Positions 53,453 to 62,230 of a stretch of DNA of 64,000 nucleotides are shown in pieces. The stretch lies in contig NZ_JAMTCF010000015.1 in assembly GCF_024171695.1 (NCBI RefSeq), positions 186,001-250,000 on the forward strand, written 5' to 3'. This stretch comes from Actinosynnema pretiosum (GTDB lineage Bacteria > Actinomycetota > Actinomycetes > Mycobacteriales > Pseudonocardiaceae). The stretch's first letter is position 1. Every line of letters begins with the position of its first letter. The notes under the pieces were generated by a model. It was not told where the DNA came from, searched no databases, and saw nothing but the letters and a program-made list of their open reading frames with translations. The position numbers were made by a program, and so were the translations under genes.

Positions 53453-54681
53453 CGCCCGCGCCCCGCAGCCGCCGCCGCGTCCGCCCGCCTGCCCAGCGAC
53501 ACCACCGCGGCCAGCCGCTCGACCGTCGCGGGCACCTCCCAGTCCTCCCGGCGCAGCGCGGCGAGCGTGGACGCGGGCACCACCACCACGTCCGGCGCGC
53601 CGGTCTCCAGCGCCAGCGCCAGGATCGCCCACGCCGCGTCCCACCGCCCCCGGTCCGGCCGCGAGCGCACCGCCTCCACCACCCCGTCCAGCACGGTCTG
53701 CCGCAGGTCGCCGCGCTCGGGCAGCACGACCGACGCGGGGTCGGCCAGCAGCTCCTCGGGGTCGGGCAGGTCCATCCGGTCCACGGCGGCCAGCAGTTCC
53801 AGCCCCGGCCCGTCCCCGACCGCGCCCCGCACCAGCAGCGACAGCACGTCCCGCGAGACGTCGGCGGCGGTGGCGAACGCGACCAGCCGCAGCGCCATCT
53901 CCCAGCTGCGCGGCGACGGCCACGCCCCGCCGCGCGCCACCTCGTTCTTCGGCAGCCGGTGCACCAGCGCGGGCCGCCCGGTCAGCAGCCCGCACACCGC
54001 CCGCCGCGCGAACGCCACGGCCTCGGGCAGCCGGTCGGGGTCCAGCGCAGGCAGCTCGGCCCGAGGCCACGTCCCGCCCAGCCCGCGCACCACGACCTCG
54101 TGCTCGTGCGACCACCCCAGGTGCACGAACCGGTTGGCCAGCGGCGGGCTCAGCTCCCAGCCGTCGGCGGCGGAGGAGCGCGGGTTCGCGGCGGCCACGA
54201 TCCGCACCCCCGGCGGCAGGCGCAGCGCCCCGATCCGGCGCTCCAGCACCACCCGCAGCAGCGCGGCCTGCACGGCGGGCGGCGCGGTGGACAGCTCGTC
54301 CAGGAACAGCAGCCCACGACCGGCCCGCACCAGCCGCACCGCCCAGTCCGGCGGGGCCATCGGCACGCCCTGCACGGCCGGGTCGTCACCGACCACCGGC
54401 AGCCCTGCGAAGTCGGACGGCTCGTGCACGCTGGCGATCACGGTGGTCAGCGGCAGGTCGAGCGAGTCGGCGAGCTGGGTGAGGGCGGCGGTCTTGCCGA
54501 TGCCCGGCTCACCCCACAGCAGCACCGGCAGGTCGGCGGACACGGCCAGCGCCAACGCCTCCAGCTGCTCGTTCGGACGCGGCTCGGTGTCGGTTTCCCC
54601 GAGCAGGGCGAGGAGGTCGGCGGCGGCGCCCAGCGGATCGGGGCGGGTCGTCGGGGGAGCGGTGGTCAGCGTCAAAGTCAT
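53449..54681 (-). CDS. MoxR-family AAA+ ATPase
   Basis: 410 residues from ATG 54681, with AAAGGTGA eight bases upstream; the frame is open upstream but the added sequence is Arg/Pro-rich and unlike a protein. Walker A WGEPGIGKTAAL (about residue 55), Walker B GLLFLDELSTAPPAVQ, sensor 1 IVAAANPRSSA, and a C-terminal lid with WPSPRSWEMAL. It uses ATP to remodel a client. It overlaps the HExxH-VWA gene by four bases and follows a 483-residue unknown gene after 71 bp, making a tight three-gene operon. Confidence 0.93.
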   Translation of the reverse strand: MTLTLTTAPPTTRPDPLGAAADLLALLGETDTEPRPNEQLEALALAVSADLPVLLWGEPGIGKTAALTQLADSLDLPLTTVIASVHEPSDFAGLPVVGDDPAVQGVPMAPPDWAVRLVRAGRGLLFLDELSTAPPAVQAALLRVVLERRIGALRLPPGVRIVAAANPRSSAADGWELSPPLANRFVHLGWSHEHEVVVRGLGGTWPRAELPALDPDRLPEAVAFARRAVCGLLTGRPALVHRLPKNEVARGGAWPSPRSWEMALRLVAFATAADVSRDVLSLLVRGAVGDGPGLELLAAVDRMDLPDPEELLADPASVVLPERGDLRQTVLDGVVEAVRSRPDRGRWDAAWAILALALETGAPDVVVVPASTLAALRREDWEVPATVERLAAVVSLGRRADAAAAAGRGR

Positions 54682-54752
54682 GATCAGTTCACCTTTTGGG
54701 GTCGAGTCGCTGGCCGCGCGTCGACGACGGCGCGGCCTGCGGGGGGAGGAGT

Positions 54753-56204
54753 TCAGTGGTGGAGCGGGATCCGGTGCGCGGAGCGGCGCAGGCGGGGCGC
54801 GACCCCGCGACGGTTCTCCCAGTTCCAGGGGAAGGGCGTCCTGCGCCCGCCGAGCCCGGCCCGGAACAGCCCGTGCGCGATCCTGCCCCGCGCGGCGGCG
54901 TCCAGCTCGTCGCGCAGAACCCCTTGGCGCAGCACGGCTTCCGGCCCGAGCAGGCCTTCCACGACGTCGAGCGCGCCAGCCGCGTCGCCGTGGTCCAACC
55001 GCGCCCGGACGTCCACGAGGGACTCCGGCGCGCGGTGCACCTCGTCGATCGCCCGCAGGCACGGCAGCCCTGGACCGCCCAGCGCGACGAGCAGCTCCTC
55101 GCGCCGCAGCTCCACCGGGTCGTGGTCGAGCGGGACGAGAACCCCGTCGACGACGGCGATCCGGTGCGCCGCGCCCCGGCAGTCGACCAGGCGCGAACCC
55201 CTTGGCGCGTCAGGACTTCGCGGCGCGCCGGGTGGGCCGTGACCGGGCCGCAGCGCCGCCGCGACGAGCGGGTGCAGCCGGTCGAGCTCGATCAACCCGG
55301 CCCGCAGCAGCTCCACGTCCGGCGGCACCCAGGTGGCCGCGTCGGGCAGCACCGCGCGCACGCGACTGCGGTCGCGCCGGGATTCCCCGGTGAGCCGGGG
55401 TTCCCGCGCGTCGTCCAGGCGCAGCACCAGCCGGTGCCGGGAGGTGAGCCGCACGGTGACGGCGCGGCCCTCGGACCCGTCGGCCCGCAGCAGCAGCGCA
55501 GCCTCGTCCGCCCACCGGTCCACGGCGCAGCCGTCGACCAGCGCGAGGACCTCGGCGGCGTCCGGTTCCACCACGAGCGCACCGGTCGCGGTAGCGCCGG
55601 ACGTGACAGCGCCGGGGGCGGCGGGACCGGACGCGGCGGGGCCGGGGGCGTCCGGTTCGGACATGGTCGGCCAGCCACCGCGTTCCCGCAGCTCACCGGC
55701 CCTGCGCGCGTCCCACAGGTGGCGGTGCAGGTCGAACCGGAACCGCCGGTCGGGTCGGGGGTGCGGGTGCCGCCCCGCCCCGTCCCGAGGCCGGTCGGGG
55801 TCCCACAGCGCCAGGCTGATCCGCTGCCCCGCGCCCGCCCACGACGGTGGTGTGCGCGCCACGAGGTGCACCCCGCCGGGCCCGTACCGGGCCAGCGTGG
55901 CGGTGATCCCCGACCGCAGCAGTCCGTCCGGGGCGATCCGGGGGAAGTGCCAGCGCAGCAGGTCGGGGGCGAGGTGGCGCAGGTCGTCGCGAAGTCGGGC
56001 GACGAACTGCTCGCCACGGGCGCGACCTGCGGTTTTGAGGTCCAGATCGACGTCGACGCGCGCTGCGGCGCACGCACCGGCCCAGTCGCCGACCGCCCTG
56101 CGGGCAGCGACGGACTCGATCATGGAAGTCGGCACGGCGAACGAGCGCGCGTGCGACCAGGCGGTGAGGCGGAGATCTTCGTTCGCGGTCAAGGCGTGGT
56201 GCAT
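54753..56204 (-). CDS. Unknown protein, first gene of the MoxR/VWA operon
   Basis: 483 residues from ATG 56204. AAGGTGA lies six bases before this ATG but directly abuts the alternative GTG 56210, which decides the start. I do not recognise a family. It opens MHHALTANEDLRLTAWSHA, contains an AAARVDVDLDLKT segment, a His/Asp/Arg-rich stretch (DRRFRFDLHRHLWDARRAGE), an Ala/Gly/Pro linker near residue 190, and ends PFPWNWENRRG...HRIPLHH. No signal peptide or membrane helix. It may be the substrate or adaptor of the ATPase pair, judged only by position. Confidence 0.75.
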   Translation of the reverse strand: MHHALTANEDLRLTAWSHARSFAVPTSMIESVAARRAVGDWAGACAAARVDVDLDLKTAGRARGEQFVARLRDDLRHLAPDLLRWHFPRIAPDGLLRSGITATLARYGPGGVHLVARTPPSWAGAGQRISLALWDPDRPRDGAGRHPHPRPDRRFRFDLHRHLWDARRAGELRERGGWPTMSEPDAPGPAASGPAAPGAVTSGATATGALVVEPDAAEVLALVDGCAVDRWADEAALLLRADGSEGRAVTVRLTSRHRLVLRLDDAREPRLTGESRRDRSRVRAVLPDAATWVPPDVELLRAGLIELDRLHPLVAAALRPGHGPPGAPRSPDAPRGSRLVDCRGAAHRIAVVDGVLVPLDHDPVELRREELLVALGGPGLPCLRAIDEVHRAPESLVDVRARLDHGDAAGALDVVEGLLGPEAVLRQGVLRDELDAAARGRIAHGLFRAGLGGRRTPFPWNWENRRGVAPRLRRSAHRIPLHH

Positions 56205-56374
56205 CAGCACTCACCTTGCGCGAAAGAGACCCCCGTTCCGTTCACGTAGGTGTTCATCGCGGCCACCGTACCAGGCCCCGCGCGGGGAACCGACCACGAT
56301 TCCCCGCGCGCCCACCCGAACCCGCTCAGCCCGAACCCGCTCAGGCCGCGCCCGCTCAGCCGGCACGCCAGCGC

Positions 56375-57010
56375 TCAGGCCGCGCCCGTCGCGCCCAGCC
56401 GACCGTCCAACTCGGCCACCCCGGCGCCCGCCAGGTCGGCCAGGTGCGCCCGCCGCCCCGCCATCACCATGACCAGGGACAGCAGCGGCCCCCGCACCTC
56501 GGGGCCGTCCCCGCTGCGGAAGTCCGCGTCGGACGCCCGCAACCCCAGCCCCCGCACCAGGGTCCTGCTGTTCACCGCGAAGTCCTTGGCGGCGAAGAAG
56601 CGCGCGACCGCGAGCAGCCCCTCGGCGTCGGGGGAGCGCCGCAGCCCCAGCGGTCTGCGGATGTCCTCGGCGTGCACCAGCAGCTCGCCCAGCCCGGCGG
56701 GGGAGGAGCGCGTCGGCAGCGAGATCGGCCCGACCGCCCGGAACCGCTCCAGCGTCTCCTGCGGGTCCGCGCCCCGGAACTCGCTGAGCCTGCGCCGGTT
56801 GTGCAGGTCCGCGTCGAACCGGGCGCCGACCATGCTGCGCACCCAGCGCCCCATGCTCGTGGTGGCCGCCGCGCCCAGGTGCGCCACGACCTCCTCCACG
56901 TCCCACCCGTGGCACAGCGTGGCCGCGCGCCACCGCTCGGGCGCGAGCGCGTCCAGGTCTTCGACGAGAGCGGCCAGTTCACGCCGCTGGATTCCGGGCA
57001 GATCGGTCAT
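56375..57010 (-). CDS. Maleylpyruvate isomerase/DinB-like mycothiol-dependent protein
   Basis: 211 residues from ATG 57010, overlapping the upstream regulator's stop (ATGA). DinB-like four-helix bundle with the metal His set: CHGWDVEEVVAHLGA and a later GELLVHAEDIRRPLG. The RWRAATLCHGWDV opening marks the actinobacterial TIGR03083-type family, which uses mycothiol in isomerase or transferase reactions (family knowledge). Substrate unknown. Coupling to the IS30-HTH/MarR-type regulator suggests co-regulation. Confidence 0.9.
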   Translation of the reverse strand: MTDLPGIQRRELAALVEDLDALAPERWRAATLCHGWDVEEVVAHLGAAATTSMGRWVRSMVGARFDADLHNRRRLSEFRGADPQETLERFRAVGPISLPTRSSPAGLGELLVHAEDIRRPLGLRRSPDAEGLLAVARFFAAKDFAVNSRTLVRGLGLRASDADFRSGDGPEVRGPLLSLVMVMAGRRAHLADLAGAGVAELDGRLGATGAA

Positions 57011-57810
57011 GGCGCGACGCTAGCGCTCCCCCCTGACACTTCCGGCGATCCCGCCGCCCGCTCGTCCACCCCGCCGTGCAGGAGCGCGCGGGCCTGCTCG
57101 GCGGCGGTGGCCAGGCTCTCGGCGACGAAGTCCACGTACCGCGCCATGTTCTCCAGCCGCACGGCCGCCGGGGCGCCGGGGCTGAGCACGGCCGCCCCCG
57201 AGCGGAACGCGACCGCCATGTCCGCGCTGGAGCGGGCGCTGGAGATCATCGACTGGTACCAGACGTCCGGGTCCACGACGTACCGCTCGCGGCGGCCCTC
57301 GTCGCGCTCCCGCCGGATCAACCCCTGCCCCTCCAGGAACGCCACCGACTTCGACACCGACGCCGGGCTCACCCGCAGCCGCCGCACCAGGTCCGCTGCG
57401 GTGACCGAGCCGGTGTCGGTGGTGTACAGGCAGGCCAGCACGCCCGCCGTCATCCTCGGCAGCCCCTGCCGCACGAACAGCGCCGCCAACGACTCCTCGA
57501 ACTCGTCGACGGCCCGCGCGTCCTGCCCGTGCGCCTGCGGCCCGCGCGGGGCGGCCTGCCTGCGCCGGTGGGCCCGCTGCTCGGTGGCGCGGTGCGCGAG
57601 GTCGGCCCGGTAGGCGACGGGGCCACCGTTGCGCATCACCTCGCGGGTGATCGTGGAGGTGGGCCGGTCCAGCCGTCGGGCGATCTCCGCGTACGGGAGG
57701 TCGTCGGCCAGCCCCAGCGCGATCTGCTGGCGTTCCTGCGTGGTGAGCCTGCCTCCGGGCACCCGGTTCTCCTCTGCGCTCTCGTCGAACGCCCGAAGCT
57801 TAGCTTTCAT
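57007..57810 (-). CDS. Regulator joining an IS30-type HTH to a MarR/GbsR-type domain
   Basis: 267 residues from ATG 57810, chosen because GAGGTGAGA precedes it; the earlier in-frame start at 57864 has no such site and would lie inside the operator region. Residues about 22-80 match the IS30 transposase N-terminal HTH pattern (LTTQERQQIALGLADDLPYA, then RRLDRPTSTITREVMRNGG). Residues about 105-200 form a MarR/GbsR-type winged helix (MTAGVLACLYTTDTGSVTAA, DLVRRLRVSPASVSKSVAFL, EGQGLIRRERDEGRRERYV). Two DNA-binding units in one protein fit the paired inverted repeats upstream. Divergent from the S9 peptidase gene. Confidence 0.88.
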   Translation of the reverse strand: MKAKLRAFDESAEENRVPGGRLTTQERQQIALGLADDLPYAEIARRLDRPTSTITREVMRNGGPVAYRADLAHRATEQRAHRRRQAAPRGPQAHGQDARAVDEFEESLAALFVRQGLPRMTAGVLACLYTTDTGSVTAADLVRRLRVSPASVSKSVAFLEGQGLIRRERDEGRRERYVVDPDVWYQSMISSARSSADMAVAFRSGAAVLSPGAPAAVRLENMARYVDFVAESLATAAEQARALLHGGVDERAAGSPEVSGGSASVAP

Positions 57811-57840
57811 TCTCACCTCATTGCAACGCAAGCTCACCCC

Positions 57841-57914
57841 TGTTGCGTTGATCTTCAAACCCATTGCAATGAAACCATGCCTTTGAACTGCTGAAACTCC
57901 CGATCAACGCAACA
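57841..57914. promoter_or_regulatory. Operator array between the IS30-HTH/MarR-type regulator and the S9 peptidase gene
   Basis: TGTTGCGTTGATC (57841-57853) and GATCAACGCAACA (57902-57914) form a perfect 13-bp inverted repeat 48 bp apart. Between them lies the palindrome CATTGCAATG (57862-57871). Additional GCAACGC/GCGTT copies occur on both sides (near 57823 and 57930-57955). The 194-bp gap is unusually AT-rich for this genome. Confidence 0.7.
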
Positions 57915-58004
57915 AGCTGATTGCTCGATCAGTGAACGCAACGTAGCGTTTGCGATGTCAGAAACAACGGGCCCAGGACTTGGGCGACACAAGGAGAACC
58001 CGCC

Positions 58005-60134
58005 GTGGACCTCACCGAGAACTACCGCACCGCCGAACTCCTCCTCCGCCGCCCGGCCCGCCCCGGCGAGCTCGTCGTCGGCGACAAGGTCCGTCCGCAG
58101 TGGATCGACGGCGGCGCCCGCTTCTGGTACTCGATCGACACCCCGGACGGCAAGCGCCACACCCTGGCCGACCCGGCGGCGCGCACCCGCACCGACCTGA
58201 CCGAGCAGGCCCTCGCCGACCTCCTGGCCACCCAGCAACCCCCACCGCCGATCGCGCCCCTCGAAGTGCCGTCCCCGGACGGCGGGCACGCGATCTCCAG
58301 ACGTGGCGACGACCTCTGGGTCCGCGCCCTGCCCGGCGGCGCCGAGCGCCCGCTCACCACCGACGGCGCCCCGGACCACGCCTACGGCGCCAGCCCCCAG
58401 GCGCTGGGCAACGCCACCCTGCTCCGCAAGATCGGCCTGCCCCACCTGCCGCCCGCCGCGTCCTGGTCCCCGGACTCCACCAGGGTCCTCACCCACCGCA
58501 CCGACGAGCGCCTGGTGCGCCAGGCGCACCTGGTCGAGTCCGCCCCGCCGGACGGCGCGCCCCCGCGCACCCACCCCCAGCACTACCCGCACGCCGGTGA
58601 CGAGCACCTGCCGCTGTGCGAGCTGGTGGTCCTGAACGTCGGGACGGGCGAGGTGGTCCGCTCCCAGGGCGAACCGCTCACGACGGCCATGCTCTCCCCG
58701 GTCGCCGCCGGGTGGGCGTGGTGGTCCGAGGACGGCGCGGCGGTCTACTACCTGAGCCAGCCGCGCGACCGCAGAACCCTGTCCCTGCACCGGATGGACC
58801 CGTCCACCGGCGAGGTCACCACGGTGCTCAGCGAGTCCGGACCCACCCGCGTCGAGCCGAACCAGTGGGCGTACGAGCCGCCGATCGTGCGGGTGCTGGC
58901 GGACGAGGTCCTGTGGTACTCGCAGCGCGACGGCTGGGGCCACCTCTACCGCTACGACCTGCGCACCGGAGAGCTGATCGGGCGGGTGACGTCGGGGGAG
59001 TGGGCCGTGCGGCGGATCCTGCGCGTGGCCGACGGCGTCGTGCACTTCACCGCCTCCGGGCCTGGTCCCGGAGGACCCGTACCGGCGCACCACGTGCCGC
59101 GTCCGCCTGGACGGCACCGGTTTCACCCCGCTGACCCACGACGCCCTCGACCACGCCGTCATCCCGGCGGCGGACTTCCACCTGGACTCCATGTCCACAG
59201 TGGACATCCCGCCGGTGACCGTGGTCCGCGACTGGTCGGGCGAGGTCCTGCTGGAACTGGAGAGCGCTTCCACCGAAGCGCTGACCGCCACCGGCTGGAC
59301 CCCGCCCCAGCGCTTCCGCGTCAAGGCCGCGGACGGCGTCACCGACCTCTACGGCGTCCTCCACCTCCCGCACGACTTCGACCCGTCCCGCAGCTACCCG
59401 GTGGTGGACACGATCTACCCCGGCCCGCAGGTCACCAGGGTCGACCCGTGCTTCGACCCCGGAGGCATGGGCCTTGACGCGGACCCGCTGGCGGCACTGG
59501 GCTTCGCCGTGATCGCCCTGGACGGCCGGGGCACGCCGGGACAAGGCGTTCCACGACGCCTCCTACGGCCGCCTCGCGGACGGCGGCAACCTGGCCGACC
59601 ACGTCGCGGCCCTGCGCCAGCTCGCCGAGACCCGACCCTGGCTCGACCTGACCCGCGTGGCCGCCTTCGGCCACTCCGGCGGCGGCTACGCCTCGGTCCG
59701 CGCCCTGCTCGACCACCCCGACCTCTACCGGGTCGGCGTGTCCCTGTCCGGCTACCACGACGCGACCACCTTCAGCGCCGACTTCATCGAGGCCTACGAC
59801 GGCGCGGACGCCCCCGAGGCCTGGGCCCGAACCTCCAACGTCGCACTGGCGGACCGCTTGCGGGGGCAAGCTCCTCCTGGTCCACGGCGAGCTGGACGAC
59901 CGGGTCCACCCCACCCACGCCCTGCGCCTGGCGGACGCCCTGGTGGCCGCGAACAAGCACTTCGACCTGCTGATCGTGCCGGGCGCGGAGCACGCCTTCA
60001 TCGACCACCTGTCCTACGTCCGAACCCGCTGCTGGGACTTCCTGGTGCGCGAGCTGGGCCTGGGCGAACCCCCGTCGTACCGCCCGGCCCCGATCGAGAT
60101 CGGCCCGGAACTGCTGGGCGAGCTGTTCGCCTGA
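58005..60134 (+). pseudogene. S9 (prolyl-oligopeptidase/DPP-IV-like) peptidase gene with three frameshifts
   Basis: GTG 58005 with AAGGAGAACCCGCC upstream. Frame 1 reads a propeller-type N-domain to HFTASG. It shifts at GGG 59058-59060, continues (LVPEDPYRRTTCRV ... ALDGRGTPG), shifts at about 59536-59541, continues (DKAFHDASYGRLADGG, catalytic GHSGGGYAS), and shifts at the five-G run 59872-59876 to the end (GKLLLVHGELDDRVHP with catalytic Asp, GAEHAFIDH with catalytic His). Removing one G at the first and third sites, and restoring a CCGGG unit at the second, gives a continuous protein of about 710 residues with the full triad. Coding bias is intact throughout. It is divergent from the IS30-HTH/MarR-type regulator. 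Confidence 0.82.
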
Positions 60135-60165
60135 CCGGGTGGGCCCGCGCGGGCGGACCGGTGGG

Positions 60166-60875
60166 TCAGCCGGTGATGCCCGCGCGGGCCGCGAGCGCCC
60201 TGAGCCCCGGCAGGTCGTCACCGGAGCGCTGCCGCAGCAGCCCCTCGGTGACCGCCCGGACCGACTTGCGGTAGCGCACCTCGGCGGGCGCGAGGAGTCC
60301 GGCCGCGCGCAGGGCCCGGTAGCTGTCGGCGTGCCTGCCCCAGCCGTGCAGGGCCTGGGCGAGGTCGGTCCAGCAGGGGGCGCGGTGCTCGACCGGGGTG
60401 ACGCGGTCGGGGGCCAGCCCGCGCGCCAGGGCCACGGCGGTGCCGCAGTCGCCCAGGGCGCACCGGACGCTGATCTCGTGGAGCCGCACGTCGACGGGGT
60501 CCGGCGCGACGGCCGCAGCCTCGGCGATCAGTGGTCCTCGACCTCGGCGGCCTCCCGGCGCGCCTGCTCGGCGCAGCGCCTCCAGCCCGACCGGCCGGGT
60601 GGCGGCCGGGAACGGGTCGAGCACGCTCGCGCGCAACACCCCGACCGGGTCCACGACGGCTCCCGCCGCCTGGGGGCGCCGAGCGCGCCCGCGCCCGCCA
60701 ACCCCACGAGACCGGTCAGCACGGTGCGTCGACGCATGGGCCCGTCTTCCTCCGGCGCGGCCAAGACCCGGCCGACCCCAGCGGGGCTCGGCGGGGTGCG
60801 CACCGCGCGCACGATCGAACCCGCGTCGCCGCTCTCGACGGCGGTTCGCACCTGGTCGGTCAGCCAGTCCGGCAT
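60166..60875 (-). pseudogene. Decayed XRE-type regulator gene (TPR-like C-terminus, missing HTH, several frameshifts)
   Basis: From ATG 60875 (MPDWLTDQVRTAVESGDAGS) the frame reaches MRRRTVLTGLVGLAGAGALG, a segment often found after the HTH in actinobacterial XRE/TPR regulators, but the HTH itself is missing or reduced to about 20 residues. The frame then breaks in a C-run near 60675, again near 60570, and again near 60528 (GACCACTGATC, where one C more would avoid the TGA). The C-terminal TPR-like part (VRLHEISVRCALGDCGTAVA to the stop at 60166) is readable. Loss of the domain as well as the frame suggests real decay rather than only sequence error. Confidence 0.65.
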
Positions 60876-61065
60876 CGCCCGCGCTCTCCTCGCTCAGACC
60901 CGCGATCCGACCCCAGCTCCGGTCTTCCGGGTGCGGACTGCCGTTGTGCGTGTTGCGCAAAACCGTGCCGCAGCGTGCAAGAACCCTGGTCGTTCCACCG
61001 CCCCGGCCGGTGTGCTGGGGTCCTCGCGGCCACCTCACCGACCCGCGCCGCGACGGGAGGCCAGG

Positions 61066-61308
61066 ATGAAGACCGACGACAACGCGCCCACCACCCCTGG
61101 GCGCGAGCGCCCTGCCGCCGAGCTGGAGCGGCTCGGGCTGCTGCACGCCGACCGGGGCGTTGCGATCAGCCGGTTCGCGCTGTTCGTGCCCTGCGACGAG
61201 CTGGGAGTGGCCAGGCCGGTGGTGCTGCACGCCGGGCCGTTCGCCGTGCTGCGCGGGGGCGCCATCGCCTACGGCCACCCGGCCCGTGTGCGCGGGAGCC
61301 TCCGGTGA
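61066..61308 (+). CDS. Small protein of unknown function
   Basis: 80 residues from ATG 61066, preceded by GGGAGGCCAGG. Charged N-terminus, then AAELERLGLLHADRGVAISR and a hydrophobic FALFVPCDELG, ending with Arg-rich residues. No family recognised. It is divergent from the decayed XRE gene; small unknown genes often sit beside such regulators in actinomycetes. Its stop overlaps a GTG at 61305 that opens a longer frame, but that frame runs into the convergent Nudix gene and is not supported. Confidence 0.5.
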   Translation: MKTDDNAPTTPGRERPAAELERLGLLHADRGVAISRFALFVPCDELGVARPVVLHAGPFAVLRGGAIAYGHPARVRGSLR

Positions 61309-61525
61309 GCCCCACCGGTGTCGCCGCCCGGCGCGTCCCGCTGCCGCCACCACCGGTCACCGGCGTGCGCGCGGGCGAGGCGGTCGCGCGCCGGCTCCGC
61401 CCCCTGCCCGGCGTGCCCGCGCTCGACCGGGACTGGCCGGGCGCCCCTGGCCGGGAGCTGGACCGGGCGCTGCCCGCCCACCCGCTGCCCCCGGACCTGA
61501 CCGGCCCCCGCGAGCGGGGCAGGCG

Positions 61526-62050
61526 TCACCCCACCCGCCGCCCCTGCTCGCACAGCGCCACCACCCCCTCGGCCACCGCCTCCAGCGCCGCGCGCAACCG
61601 GGCGGCCATCATCGGTCGCACCAGCGGCTCGGCCTCGTCGAGCGGGCACAACCTGGCCGCGACGATCTCCCCGTCCCCGAACACCAGCCCCGCCACCTGC
61701 TCCGGCGTGATCAGCCCACCGTCGAAGAGCATCGCCACCCCCTCCGGCCGCACCACCCCCTCGTGCCGGTGCTCGGCCACGTGGTCCACCACCAGCAACC
61801 GCCCGTGCGGCCGGGACAGCCCCACTTCCTCCCGCAGCTCCCGCGCCGCCGCCGCCGCCCACGGCGACTCACCCTCCTCCACGACCCCGCCGGGGACCTC
61901 CCAGTTCGCCTTGTAGCTGGTCTGGAGCAGCAGCACGCGCCCCGCCCCGTCGCGCAGCACCACCCCGGCGGCGATCCGCTTGCGGGGGAGCTCCCGCAAG
62001 TACTGCTCGACGGGGCGCGGGGGGCGGGGCTGGGCCGCAGGTGAGTCCAC
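61526..62050 (-). CDS. Nudix hydrolase
   Basis: 174 residues from GTG 62050. The frame is open far upstream, but that part antisenses the AraC gene and has no protein character. Starts VDSPAAQPRPPRPVEQYLRE. The fold has RIAAGVVLRDGAGRVLLLQT, VPGGVVEEGESPWAAAAARE with LREEVG completing the Nudix box (about residues 58-80), and VRPEGVAMLFDGG. It hydrolyses a nucleoside-diphosphate derivative; substrate unknown. Divergent from the lasso-cluster AraC gene over 180 bp. Confidence 0.88.
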   Translation of the reverse strand: MDSPAAQPRPPRPVEQYLRELPRKRIAAGVVLRDGAGRVLLLQTSYKANWEVPGGVVEEGESPWAAAAARELREEVGLSRPHGRLLVVDHVAEHRHEGVVRPEGVAMLFDGGLITPEQVAGLVFGDGEIVAARLCPLDEAEPLVRPMMAARLRAALEAVAEGVVALCEQGRRVG

Positions 62051-62230
62051 TCGCCGCAGGCTAGCGCCGACTCCCGCGCCTCGCGGACGAAAACCCCGAA
62101 GCGCCACCACGCGCCAATGATCCGCAAAAACACGAAAATCATTCCGCCAACACGTGAACCGTTCGGCTGATACCCGGCGTCGAACGCGATTGCTACGTTC
62201 CCCCGACGAGTCCGAAGCCTGGGGGTTTTC

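Noticed and set aside
59058-59876. Programmed ribosomal frameshifting in the S9 peptidase gene
   Set aside because: Three shifts in one gene, no slippery heptamer plus pseudoknot arrangement that I can see, and similar indels in unrelated neighbours; error or decay is simpler.
61305-61916. Open frame starting VSPTGVAARR that overlaps the small gene at 61066
   Set aside because: It runs into and antisenses the well-supported Nudix gene and becomes low-complexity; only its first 65 codons are free of overlap and they match nothing I know.
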